NCBI GenBank assembly: GCA_049999805.1
Contig: JBNGIO010004611.1
Location: 44,330-108,329 of the forward strand
From: Folioceros fuciformis
Taxonomy: Eukaryota; Anthocerotophyta; Anthocerotopsida; Anthocerotales
Length of the DNA stretch: 64,000 nt
Direction of reading: 5' to 3'
How positions within the stretch are numbered: position 1 is the stretch's first letter; every line of letters begins with the position of its first letter. Both the position numbers and the translations under genes were made by a program. Shown here in pieces: positions 54,901 through 64,000 of the stretch. A model generated the notes under the pieces. It worked only from the letters and a program-made list of their open reading frames with translations, searched no databases and was not told the DNA's origin.

Positions 54901-56622
54901 TTGGGCACACCACCCGGCTTACACTTCCCGCCTCCTCCACAGGCTGGCAATGCGAGCGGGGGGAAGCTCCAGGCCAGGCGCAATACGGCGGCGTGCGAAA
55001 CTCCGCTACTTTCCACTGACAGGTCTATCCTGAATACTTACCAGGCGACGGAGCGCGTCTCATTAACATTCTAATTCGATCCTAATTCAAAAAATGCGGG
55101 CCGCCATTGGACCTGGTATAATAATAGCATTAGCCACGCTTCACTTTGCTCCTCCATGCGCCAAACATCGTTGGTGGCTGGAACACAGGTGGGCGGCTGC
55201 AAACCTGGATTCTGCACTTATCAAAATGTCCTGCTCAGGGCACGTGGCACGGGCTTCCCCGTTCAAAGCCGCCCACATCGAGCCTTCGGGGCCCCCTTCT
55301 CTTTTTTTCTCCTCTTCTCTTCACCTCTGCTTGCTCGCTTACTTGCTTGATGCCTCCCTCTCCTGGCTTGCTTGATGCCTCCCTCTCCTGGCTTGCTTGA
55401 TGCCTCCCTCTGCTGGCTTGCTTGATGCCTCCCCTCTGCTGGTCCCTCTATGGACAGACCAAAGCATCTCTAGCAGGTAGATGTGTGGGGTCTCCAATCT
55501 GTGCGAGGCTCGAGGTGCACCCCGCCTCACCTGTGACCATGGCCCTCCATGAAACCTGCCTTCCAGAGCAGAGCCCTAGGCCCACCCACAACTTTTTCTC
55601 TCTGTGACTTTCACTTTCTGCCATGTGCAGCTTCAATGTTTCTCCCTCCTCATGCCTCGCATGTTGCACACCAATTGTGTCGCCTAAGATTTCAAGCCAT
55701 GAAGTCTCACTCCAGTAATGACATTCCTGTTAAAATAATCATGTGACATCCTCTCCTTTAAAACAAGGATAGAAAAAACCTCATATATCCCATATCGTCA
55801 GAAATACGAGATGCCCACCGACCTACCTACAACTAATGTCCATCACGTGTTCTTTCACATGGGTATGAGATACGTGTTAGCTCATCCCTCTTGGCATGAC
55901 ATGGCCTTGAGGACAAACATGGACTTATACCAGCACTGCAAAAGGACTCTCTTATTGGACAATGGAAGATGCTCACAACTTTATCGTATTATTTAACGCT
56001 CAATACCATCAAAGCTTGGTGTGGCTCTTGTCCTTGAAAAACTTGTTACATATAGCGTCCCCTCGGTGGAGGCTGTTGTAGTGGACAGAGGAGCCCGCTC
56101 TGGGTGGGTGAGGTGCGAGTTTGCGCTGTTCCTCTCTTCTTACGTCTGTATGTTCAAGTCTGGAGCCTGTACGGGTCGTGGTAAGTGTCCTTGTCCACAT
56201 TATGTCACCGAGGCGTACGAGGTCTCACCTGGACACCTGGCCAGGGACGGGCTTGCATTTATGGCCGGCGGGGTCGTGCGGGCCAAGCCTCAAGACCAGA
56301 GGCGACTGCGAGGACACGGATCTGCGACTCCAACACGTCGTTGTGATGGGGGCTTGCGGCGGCCGCGTCCTTCTCCTCGGGCCGGATGAACGTGCCCGCC
56401 CAGCCGCAGATCGCGTCCGTGACGGACACGGTTCCGGGCTGGATCCAACACTGAGTAGAGAAGGACTGTGTCCTCGGATGATGTGACAAGTCCCGCATTG
56501 CTGTGACGTGAAGTGTGGTAGTACAAAAAGCATGTAGTGGTACATGGTAGAGGCATTACAGTTGTTAACTTGCAAAGTCCCTTCTAGACCGTTCGGAATT
56601 AGGCTCTGCCTGCCTGCCGGTC
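51960..56622. other. Gene-poor stretch between TAF7 and DXO1
   Basis: 4.7 kb with no gene that I can support. The first few hundred bases are probably the TAF7 3' end. Low-complexity GAG/CTG-type sequence occurs at 54690-54760 and a four-copy 25-bp repeat at 55343-55442. Open frames of up to about 160 residues (for example 53351-53809 and 54531-55016 on the minus strand) show no family motif and biased composition. Possible non-coding RNA genes cannot be judged from sequence alone. Confidence 0.5.
55343..55442. repeat. 25-bp tandem repeat, four copies
   Basis: Four head-to-tail copies of 'CTTGCTTGATGCCTCCCTCT' plus 'CCTGG' (copies 1-2) or 'GCTGG' (copies 3-4); the fourth has one extra C. High identity between copies points to recent slippage. 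Confidence 0.92.
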
Positions 56623-59608
56623 TCACTGATGTTGTGCGGTTTGATCCAACTCCTCTACATGTTTGCTGATGATTTGCGGGCAAGAGTGAGCCTTCAGGAG
56701 CTCCAGACGGTTGAACTGAGGAGCAAACCGGAGTGTGTAGTCCTCGTCTGAGAACAGCAAGTGCGGGTCACAGGTTAGAACCAACACCCATCATGGGGAC
56801 AATATGGTTCGCAGAAAACGGCACACACGCTCGGACACGCACTTTCTTTCACCGTTCCATACAGCCAGCAAAGTACACGGTCAGCGAATGCCAGACATAC
56901 CCCTCCCTGGACACACAATTAAACTCAGTTAGCGTGTACGGATGCCATCCCCTGCTTGGCAACCACAATGGAAGCTTGATTAGCTTCCGTACCTCCCAAT
57001 AATGCTTGGCCTTCACTCTATTGGTGATTTCCTTCAGTCCCATCACTTCCGTGCGCACGAGATGGCCTGTGTCATCTCTGTAATACAGCTTACACACTTG
57101 AGCTTGTTAGATAAAAGGTATATACTGCTCACACCAGAGTGCCTGGTATCCAACGTGTTGAATAAAATACCTGAATCCTACGATAATTCTGGAAACGCCT
57201 GCCAAGAAGGATTGTATCTGTCTCCACCAGTAACCAGTAGAAAAAAAATCAGGACGCGACAGTGTGACAACAAGCTGGAGAAAAACTTGAAATTAGTCAG
57301 GGGAGAATGGCCTTCAGTGAATGGGCCATGCAGTACTCACCCAAAACTTCAGGAGCTTTTCCCTCTCGAACTTGTCGACGGTATGACCTGCTAACTGCAC
57401 CAAACATTTGGGTTAACAGATGACTCCGGTTGTCACTGCATTTTGAGCGTCCTGAAGCATCTGACTGTATGTGTATGTATACCTCTCGGCTTGTCTTCAG
57501 TTCTATGTAGTGTCGCTTACCATCCGGGTCACCCTCAAAACAGTCCATCTCTGCCCCCATAACTATCCTATGGGCTCCTAACTTCGTACGAATGACAGCA
57601 CAGTACTCCACGTTTGCATCAACAGCACCGGTATTGCTCCTAGACGTTCCATTGTTCTTTTGTCGACCTGCTTGACTGCTTGAAACAGATGGATCCTCGG
57701 TTGCAAGACGCTCAAAAGAATAACCCCAGTAGCTACTGCTCACACGCAAAAGGGATCACGAGTCAAAAATGAAGGACATCTGCACAGCTTGGCGATGGAG
57801 CTTAAGCTCAAAGTTCTCACATGAAGGTTTAGGTTTACGGGGCCTGCCCTCCTCACCTTCTCTGCTGAAGATCATTCTGTGTCTCTGGCAACTTGTGCAC
57901 ATCGAGATAAACAGTGCCACACCGCTTGTGTACACCCATCTTCCAAGCCTCGTACCTATTGTAAGCTGTTCCCAGGATCTGCAGAAATGGAACACCATGC
58001 TTCACCTCCATAGACTTTGGTCAAGTGACCAGTAAAAGAGACAACTAGAAAGGAGCGCATGCATACAGATATCTCACCTTGTTAAGATTGTTTCGGAATG
58101 TCTGAGAAAAACGCATACACTAACGAGTCAGTGATACACTTCCACCTAGTGCACGTTAACCTGAAAAGCAGCATCCAGCATCGTCTGCCTCACCACGAAG
58201 TGAATGTTGTCAAGCGATATCCTTTTGGTCCTCAGGCAAGCAAGTAGATCACCAAATCCTTCGCTTCCTGCATCTGCAGTACGCTCATCCCTGTCATTGT
58301 CCCTTCCAAGTGCAACCAGAGCGGTCATTCCAGTTCACTGTCTAGTTTCAGGAAAGCATGTGTCTCTGTAAACATGTCCTGGTGACGCAATAGCTTTCAA
58401 AGAACGCCGAAAAACCTTTTTTTGCCACAAAGCTTTCATAGCCTTCATTTAGATCAGTTCCAATTTCCGTCAGAACAGCCCTCCGGAAGCGCCTCTGCAC
58501 ATCACCAAAGGTATCAACACCTTGACAGTTTTAATCCCAAAAACCTACCGGGCCAAGACATACAAGACAGCAAACGTACCAAGCAGCGCTCATCAAAGTG
58601 GACATTGCCATCCGCAGTCCGGCTGTAGCCCGCAATCTGTGAGGGCTGTGTTCCAACAAGATGGTGACAAGAACGTCAGTCCCCTGAAGCCAAAATAGCA
58701 ATGACCATGGTACTCCAAAATTCTGCCATGTCTTCCAGTCAAACTTGACAGTCATCAGCTAACCTCTTGAAACTGCGGGCACTTGCTGCGGAGGACCTCG
58801 TCCTGGTGACCAACTGCACCAAGCTTCATATCAGCCACAAGTGCTTCATTGGCTTGGGGAGCCGCTGACCGGCCGGCCCAGGCCATACCAGTCTGCCAAA
58901 CTGGAGGAGTGGGCAGCAGGGCTCTCTGGGAAGGGCCTTTGTCATTAAACCGCCCTTGACCTCCCTTATCTCCGAATCTGCCACCAGGAGGAGGACCTTT
59001 GTCGTTGTATCTACCACCCATGTGCCCATTTCGAGCATCCCTGTAATCTTGTTTCCGAGGGAATTGAGGTGGAGGTAAACCTGCAGCATAACCGAAGTTG
59101 CCAGTGTCAAACAAATGCCAAAACCAGCTTCTTCCCGATCCAACTCAGTGCAGACACTGTGAGGTCATCAGGCCAGGCGCCAAGCTGTGGGAACCATATG
59201 CCGTGAAAAGTAAATAAACAGTGTAGCAGTCATACGTGGGGGTTTCAGCCGACTCTGGGCTGTCGTCTGCGTGTACTCCACATTGTCAGGTCCAAACAGA
59301 TCGGCGTCTGGATCTCCCTCCCCATCTTCTTCGTCACTTTCTTCATCATCATCGTCACGATCCTCATCCTCATCGTCATCATCTCCATCTTCCACCACCT
59401 CCACCTCTTCTACGACCTCAACCGCATCCCCATCCTCATCGTCCACAACCTCCACTACCTCCTCCTCTTCGTCATCTCCCTCCTCCTCCTCACCTTCATC
59501 AATTTCATCCCCCTCATCCTCCTCTTCACCACCGTCAACTTGATCCCCATCCCCATCCTCCTCCACGTCATGCTTCCCCCTTCCAAACGCATCCGGAGCC
59601 TTGCTCAT
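56623..59608 (-). CDS. DXO1: DXO1: NAD-cap/decapping exoribonuclease with acidic N-terminal extension
   Basis: Enzyme of the DXO/Rai1 family that removes incomplete or NAD caps and degrades RNA 5'-3'. Minus-strand exons: about 59240-59608 (Asp/Glu-rich extension, '[16 protein letters not shown]'), about 58772-59145 (Gly/Arg-rich '[20 protein letters not shown]', then 'RSKCPQFQE'), about 58565-58640 ('[16 protein letters not shown]'), about 58430-58500 ('[18 protein letters not shown]'), about 58160-58330 ('[18 protein letters not shown]'), about 58073-58105, about 57862-57980 ('[19 protein letters not shown]'), about 57495-57735 ('[12 protein letters not shown]', '[10 protein letters not shown]', 'YIELKTSRE'), about 57345-57397, about 57165-57235 ('[18 protein letters not shown]'), about 57000-57087 and 56623-about 56755 ('[15 protein letters not shown]'). 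The metal-binding acidic residues of EMDC and ELKTSRE are present. The acidic plus Gly-rich N-terminus is the plant DXO1 hallmark. Confidence 0.93.
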
Positions 59609-60103
59609 CTCTCAATCGATACCAACGACACCACGTTTCCTTCAACCCTGAATTCTGAGTGTCAAATTCAAATCTGGCCTATCCCACCTCGCTTAGATTT
59701 CTAAGCTCCCTGCCCCAGCAGCCCGGAAACCCAGAATTCCCAAAATTTCCGACTCGCAGGTGCGTACATGAATATCAAGTTGCGTAATTCTCGAACTCCC
59801 CGACCTGACGTCCGCACCGAGTCTTCATCGTCCGATGACCAAGATCCATGTTCCCTTCTCGCAGCAACCTGCTTTCATCCTTGGCCGCCTTGAAGCAGAC
59901 ACAGACCAGCGTCCGCACAACGTGCAAGTGCCTGATAGAGCGTGAATAAATTACTAACCTACAACTTTAAATACCGACTTGCATGACATTAAACCTATCA
60001 TCGGACGCACACAGAACATCCTCACAATGGCAAAGCCCGGGGCCGGAAGCAGCTGCTCTTGAATCAGAGGCGAAGACGCAAAACTGGTCGGGTCGGCACT
60101 GCA
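59609..60103. promoter_or_regulatory. Divergent upstream region of DXO1 (-) and the plastid-protein gene (+)
   Basis: About 495 bp between start codons. It should hold both promoters and leaders. No clear motif was identified. Confidence 0.4.
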
Positions 60104-61069
60104 ATGGAAGCTCGCCTGCTTGCTGTCAGCCCTGCAAGCGGGGGCGCCTGCTGTTCCAGGAGCTGGGACTCCAACACCCAGTCCCCTCGGGTCGGCTCAG
60201 GCTTCTGGGGCGGGGCTCTAGGAACCCGCAGCCGGCCATGGCCACAGCAGCAGCAGCATCAACTGGCTGCGCCGGGATGGGCTCGGGCGTACATGGAGAA
60301 ACCCAGGTCGCCGGTGCTGGACTTCTTCAGCAAGGTGCAGGGATCGCTTCCCATCGTGGGGCTGATCACGCGGATTCTGAGTGACGAGGGGGGCGTCGGA
60401 ACGGACAGGCTACATTTCGTGGAATTCTGCACCAAGGTGGAGAAGAAGCTGTCGCGGGAGGAGGCCCAGGCGTTTTTCGCCTTCTCCGAGCGGCACGGCA
60501 AGGTCTGGTTTGTGACGAGATTTGGTTTCTAGGGTTTTGAGTGACGGGCCGGGCGGGCCTCATGGTTTGCGTTTGGCAGGTTGCCAAGCCGCAGTACGTC
60601 TTGATATGGTGCTGGGCAGCTGCCGTCGGTGCAGGTCTGTTGAGAAGCGAGGACTTGCTACTTGGAGCGGCGCGCCTGCGAGTGTCGTACGACATTCAGT
60701 ACGAGACGGAGACCTTCGATCTGCTCATGGATGATGCCGCAAAGGTGACACACCTTTCCTTCCTTCCTTTCCCCCCACTGTGCTCTGCCAGCGGTTGCTG
60801 ACACCGCTGCCCGTCCTTGCTGTTTGCAGAAACGAAGCAAATCCAGGTCACCGCTTCCCAACGTCCCCATGGCTGCTCGAGCAGAGAAGGCCTTGCAGGG
60901 TATCTGCAAGTGCTGCATTGGGACAGATATGCTGTCTGAAGAAGATGCGACGTTTCTCACCACCATCCTGTCTGCTGTTTTCCCTTCAGTGGCAAAAGCT
61001 GAAATTGAACAGCTAGTCAGCGCTAGGTTGCCACAGCCCTCTGCTGCGCAATCCGACACAGGGCGATGA
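60104..61069 (+). CDS. Probable plastid protein, resembling photosystem I assembly factor PSA3
   Basis: Three exons, 60104-60502, 60580-60744 and 60830-61069, phase 0 throughout, give 267 residues. The open frame extends upstream to a TTG; ATG at 60104 is the first good start. Residues 1-about 65 are Ala/Ser/Gly/Arg-rich with few acidic residues, as in a chloroplast transit peptide. The mature part has 'LPIVGLITRILSDEGGVGTD', 'VEFCTKVEKKLSREEAQAFF', 'YVLIWCWAAAVGAGLLRSED', 'DIQYETETFDLLMDDA', 'VPMAARAEKALQGICKCC' and 'LTTILSAVFPSVAKAEIEQL'. The pattern is that of a conserved plant plastid family that I believe is PSA3, but this is from memory and I would not rest a function on it. Confidence 0.72.
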
Positions 61070-62445
61070 TGTAGAGGTTGCTGAAATCTCCAAATGCCTC
61101 TGCTGAGAGCATCTTGAAGCCGCAACCTTCGAAATGCGGGTTAAAGTTTTGTGGAAGCAACGATGATAAACCCTTCCTGATACTACTCTCCACCATGAAC
61201 CCATTGAAACGTCTTTATGTTGGTTCACCTTCATCTCTTCCCATCATAGAAAGTTGATGCCAAAAAAATCCCTGTACATGCAAGGCATATCGTCCAACAT
61301 TGTAAGTGTTGCTGTACAGTACGAAGCTTTAGGAAACACGAGCGATAGTCTTTGAAGCTGTGCGAAAGGCTCTTCCTTCTGTCCACCTAATTGGAGTTAA
61401 TAGGTTTAACTATGTAAATTATCTCATTTTCCCTTCCATTTCATCTGCCTATGCTTTGAACTCCTGTAAGTAGGTCCATAGGTAGTGTTTATGGGTTCAA
61501 TTTACATAACCATGAAGGCATCCAATCCTATAGATCAACAAAGACCTCCATGGTATACACAAACATATCTTGAGGTGACTCCTAGCATTGGTATGACATT
61601 GAAAGAACCTACTTCGGACTATTCATGTTCACTTGGTCTATGAGCTTCAATTTACAAAGCTCACGTATGTTTACTAATCCAGAAACAAACAAGTGTTTCT
61701 TTACCCTTGAGAAGGAAATGCAAAGATCTTTGATAAAGAATGTCCAGACAAGTGTGAGACATGGATAGGGTCTTTTCTCTAGAACTCTGTACTACACAAT
61801 TGCTGAAGAGATTTTAACTGTGAAGAGTGTTCGTGCTGCTGTGATGGAGTTCAAAACAGGGCAAAGAGAGGTTTCATCTTTGCCAATGATAGAAAGACAT
61901 TACTTCAGGAATTGTTTATTAAGGAGCTTTGACTTTACATTTGGATTTTGTGTACCTCATTCTACAAACACTTGGGATGTTTGTTTACAATCTTCCAACT
62001 TAGTCTTGTGCAATGATAGAGGATATGATGAAACATCCATTTGAGACCAAATCTGACAGTTTCTTTTTTGTGGATGACACCCTCATCATGCATACTAAAG
62101 CAGAGTATGCTTACCAAGAACAAATATTTACACATGAATAACACACATTCATCATGTCAATAACTTTTAAGTATGTGATTAGGTATTCCTTTAGGGACTC
62201 TATGGCTACATTCTATCATTCCTTGTAGTTGTTTTCACTTTTACAAGGAGTGTTTGCAATGCTTCATCCAAAGCCTAACTGCTATTTCATGGGAACCTAA
62301 CTGCCGTGTCCACCCATTCATTGGAACAACTTCATTTGCTCACTCTCTTGTACACTTGCTTAGTAAAGGTTCTTCATCAGCTTCTCAAATCCATAGCCTA
62401 GTTTGTATGTTAGGACTCAAAACTCATTTCAACTGATAAAGAAAA
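61070..62445. other. AT-rich intergenic DNA with a possible LINE scrap
   Basis: Base composition changes from GC-rich exons to AT-rich DNA at about 61250. Apart from the possible reverse transcriptase remnant at 61800-62150, nothing is recognised. Confidence 0.45.
61800..62150 (+). mobile_element. Possible non-LTR (LINE) reverse transcriptase remnant
   Basis: On the plus strand a short broken reading passes through '[20 protein letters not shown]' and on to '[15 protein letters not shown]', which resembles the 'F.DDT' box and following helix of LINE reverse transcriptases. Upstream 'SFDFTFGF' could be the eroded region before it. Stops and frame changes interrupt it, and the match is short, so this is a weak call. 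Confidence 0.3.
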
Positions 62446-63740
62446 ATGTGGCAAGAAATAAAGAACCGTGCAGTTGCCACTTGCTCAGAATATATCCGAG
62501 ATGCTGGGTTACTAGGGCCTTGTCCAAGTTCTCAAAGCAGTCAGAAAATACAAACATGGGTTCCAAATACCTTAAAAGCTCAGATTGCAGCATATGCACT
62601 TCAATGGCACCGTGCTCTTCCTCTCAGGGGAATTATAATTGGACAAACTCCTACAAGTTATGATAAAGGAAGCCCAAGCACTGCTGAAACAGCTCCACCT
62701 TTAGCTGCTAGCTTCTCCTTTTCAGAACATTGTGAAATTCCAGCTACATCTGAGATTTTGGCACACGAAATAAGCCTTTGCGGTAAGAACATAACATGCT
62801 CCTTCAAGAGGGAATACATGAAGAGGAGTCTACTTACTGACCTATCTTAATTCATACCAGTGAATTGAAATTTGTAGGGAAAGATAGGAAGATTGTATTG
62901 GAGGCTATTAGAGATTGTTGGAAGCTCGTGGACCATGGTGTTCTATCCATTTTCTCCCTTCCACTAGGAATGGAAAACCGGTTTGACTGGTCTCCAGCTA
63001 CAGAGAGCGATACACTTCAAATGCAAATTCTTGCAAGATGTCTTTGTGACTTGATTTCATTGTCAGCAGAGATGGGACCTCGAGGAACTACAATTGTGGT
63101 TGCCATGGGGAGATGGGCACACGATTTGTCCTCTGAGCTGAGGAGACAGTTCAATGAAAAGCTTCACGAGGGGAGGAGTAAATATTGGACATTGGATATT
63201 CGTGCCTCTCTTTACCATCCTGCTAGAACCTGGCATAAATTCAACACTCGGAGTCCAGATCATATTACCATGGGCCGTGAAGATGAGTTACTATTACTTC
63301 ACAACCTTTTAATGCTCGGAAGAGATTTCTCACAAACAACTGATGTTATACAAGCAAACAAAAACATAAGAACAACCAACACAGTAGGTCATGCAAATAC
63401 GCTAGGTCATGCTAATACCAATGCAGTATGTCACACCAATGGAAATGGAGGTGCATTTCAACCTAAGCCACACTCTAGAGGTGTTGGAAAAAATGTTTAT
63501 GATCATCCAACAAGAAATAATGGTTATGATGATGTGAATGATAATTCAAACTATAATTTGGATCACTCAATAAGAAACAATGGTTATGATGATGTAAATG
63601 AGAATTCAATCTGTACTAATCACCCCATCCCAGCTGCCCCTCAGTTTCGAAGGCCACACATAGATAGAATGTCAAAGAAAACATATAGTTGTGATAGTGA
63701 AGATTCATGTATTACTATGACCTCAAATAATGAATATTAA
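62446..63740 (+). pseudogene. Unrecognised protein gene in two overlapping-phase pieces
   Basis: Two plus-strand frames follow one another. 62446-62850 (134 residues, from ATG) and a frame from about 62841 to 63740 (about 295 residues, with no ATG at its start). The second continues smoothly upstream of its first Leu codon ('PILIHTSELKFVGKDRK'), which suggests one coding sequence broken by a one-base change near 62838, or a small unrecognised intron. The second piece has a folded-looking part ('RGTTIVVAMGRWAHDLSSEL', 'YWTLDIRASLYHPARTWHKF', 'DHITMGREDELLLLHNLLML') then an Asn-rich tail with internal repeats ('NNGYDDVN.NS' twice, 'GHANT' repeats). I cannot assign a family; it could be a host gene or part of a mobile element. 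Codons are AT-rich, unlike the rest of the window. Confidence 0.45.
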
Positions 63741-64000
63741 ATAAAATAATAATGATCATTAAATGATCTATATATTATATAAATATTTCTGTAAATTATG
63801 GTATTTAAATAATAACTTAAATTTTAATATATCTTTTGATTACATAATAAAAACATCAAATTTTATCATATTTTTAAATTATAAAATATATGTGTTTTGC
63901 AGAAAATTCACAGAAATAATATTTAAAAAAAAAACTCACAACAAGGGTAGTTTTTTAGATGGGGAATAGTGGGCACGTCTCCCTCTTGGCCTCTTGCTCT
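63741..64000. other. Very AT-rich window end
   Basis: Strongly AT-rich sequence with no coding signal that I accept. It may be the 3' flank of the preceding frame. Confidence 0.5.

Noticed and set aside
54531-55016. 161-residue minus-strand frame with a Ser/Thr run
   Set aside because: The frame crosses a low-complexity GAG/CTC stretch and shows no conserved motif.
59236-59658. 140-residue His/Pro-rich plus-strand frame
   Set aside because: Antisense of the Asp/Glu tract of DXO1 exon 1.

Overview
This is nuclear DNA of a land plant. Genes carry spliceosomal introns with GT/AG borders, most of about 60-260 bp, and the gene set is plant-typical: PLS-class pentatricopeptide repeat (PPR) proteins of organellar RNA editing, OEP64/Toc64, a plant DXO1 with an acidic N-terminal extension, an ACC-synthase-like enzyme, a likely plastid photosystem assembly protein and Ty1/copia elements. 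The style of the PPR C-termini (a 'SWWTD..G..H.F.VGD' block) and the compact spacing (about 4-5 kb per gene) suggest a seed-free lineage (bryophyte, lycophyte or fern), but I cannot name the species. A 100-bp N gap lies at 16243-16342.

Layout. 1-1618: AT-rich DNA with two minisatellites. 1619-6859: a MED15 (Mediator tail) gene with huge glutamine tracts. 8524-11427 (-) and 11632-15459 (+): two intronless, head-to-head PPR genes. 15770-17095 (-): a broken copy of MED15, so the block MED15(+) / PPR(-) | PPR(+) / psi-MED15(-) is a mirror-image duplication centred near 11.5 kb. 17078-18335: several tandem repeats, one apparently grown out of a piece of the MED15 pseudogene. 18340-25540: a degraded copia element (+) into whose gag a second copia element (-, 18422-23163) inserted, with a clear 5-bp target duplication (AAAGC), 289-bp LTRs, an initiator-Met-tRNA primer site and a polypurine tract. 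25540-25980: more tandem repeats.

26122-30337 (+): a multi-exon gene for a cholesterol-oxidase-like GMC flavoenzyme fused to an alpha/beta hydrolase with a C-terminal membrane anchor. 32239-33612 (+): an intronless ACC-synthase-like aminotransferase. 34264-38843 (-): an RBM39/CC1-like splicing factor. 39941-41194 (+): YIF1. 41546-46404 (-): ER glucosidase I. 46665-47423 (+): a BLOS2-like protein. 48451-50265 (-): OEP64/Toc64, intronless. 51342-51959 (+): TAF7. 51960-56622: 4.7 kb with no gene that I can support. 56623-59608 (-): DXO1. 60104-61069 (+): a plastid protein, possibly PSA3. 61.1-64 kb: AT-rich DNA with a possible LINE reverse transcriptase scrap and an unrecognised, apparently frame-broken protein gene.

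The genes are not an operon or functional cluster: most are housekeeping genes of transcription (MED15, TAF7), RNA processing (RBM39, DXO1, PPRs), the secretory and endosomal system (YIF1, GCS1, BLOS2) and plastids (OEP64, PSA3-like, probably the PPRs). Three divergent pairs (RBM39/YIF1, GCS1/BLOS2, DXO1/PSA3-like) share short intergenic promoters. The most unusual items are the mirror duplication with its derived satellite, the nested retrotransposons, the 31-residue in-frame loss in one PPR gene and the fused flavoenzyme-hydrolase.
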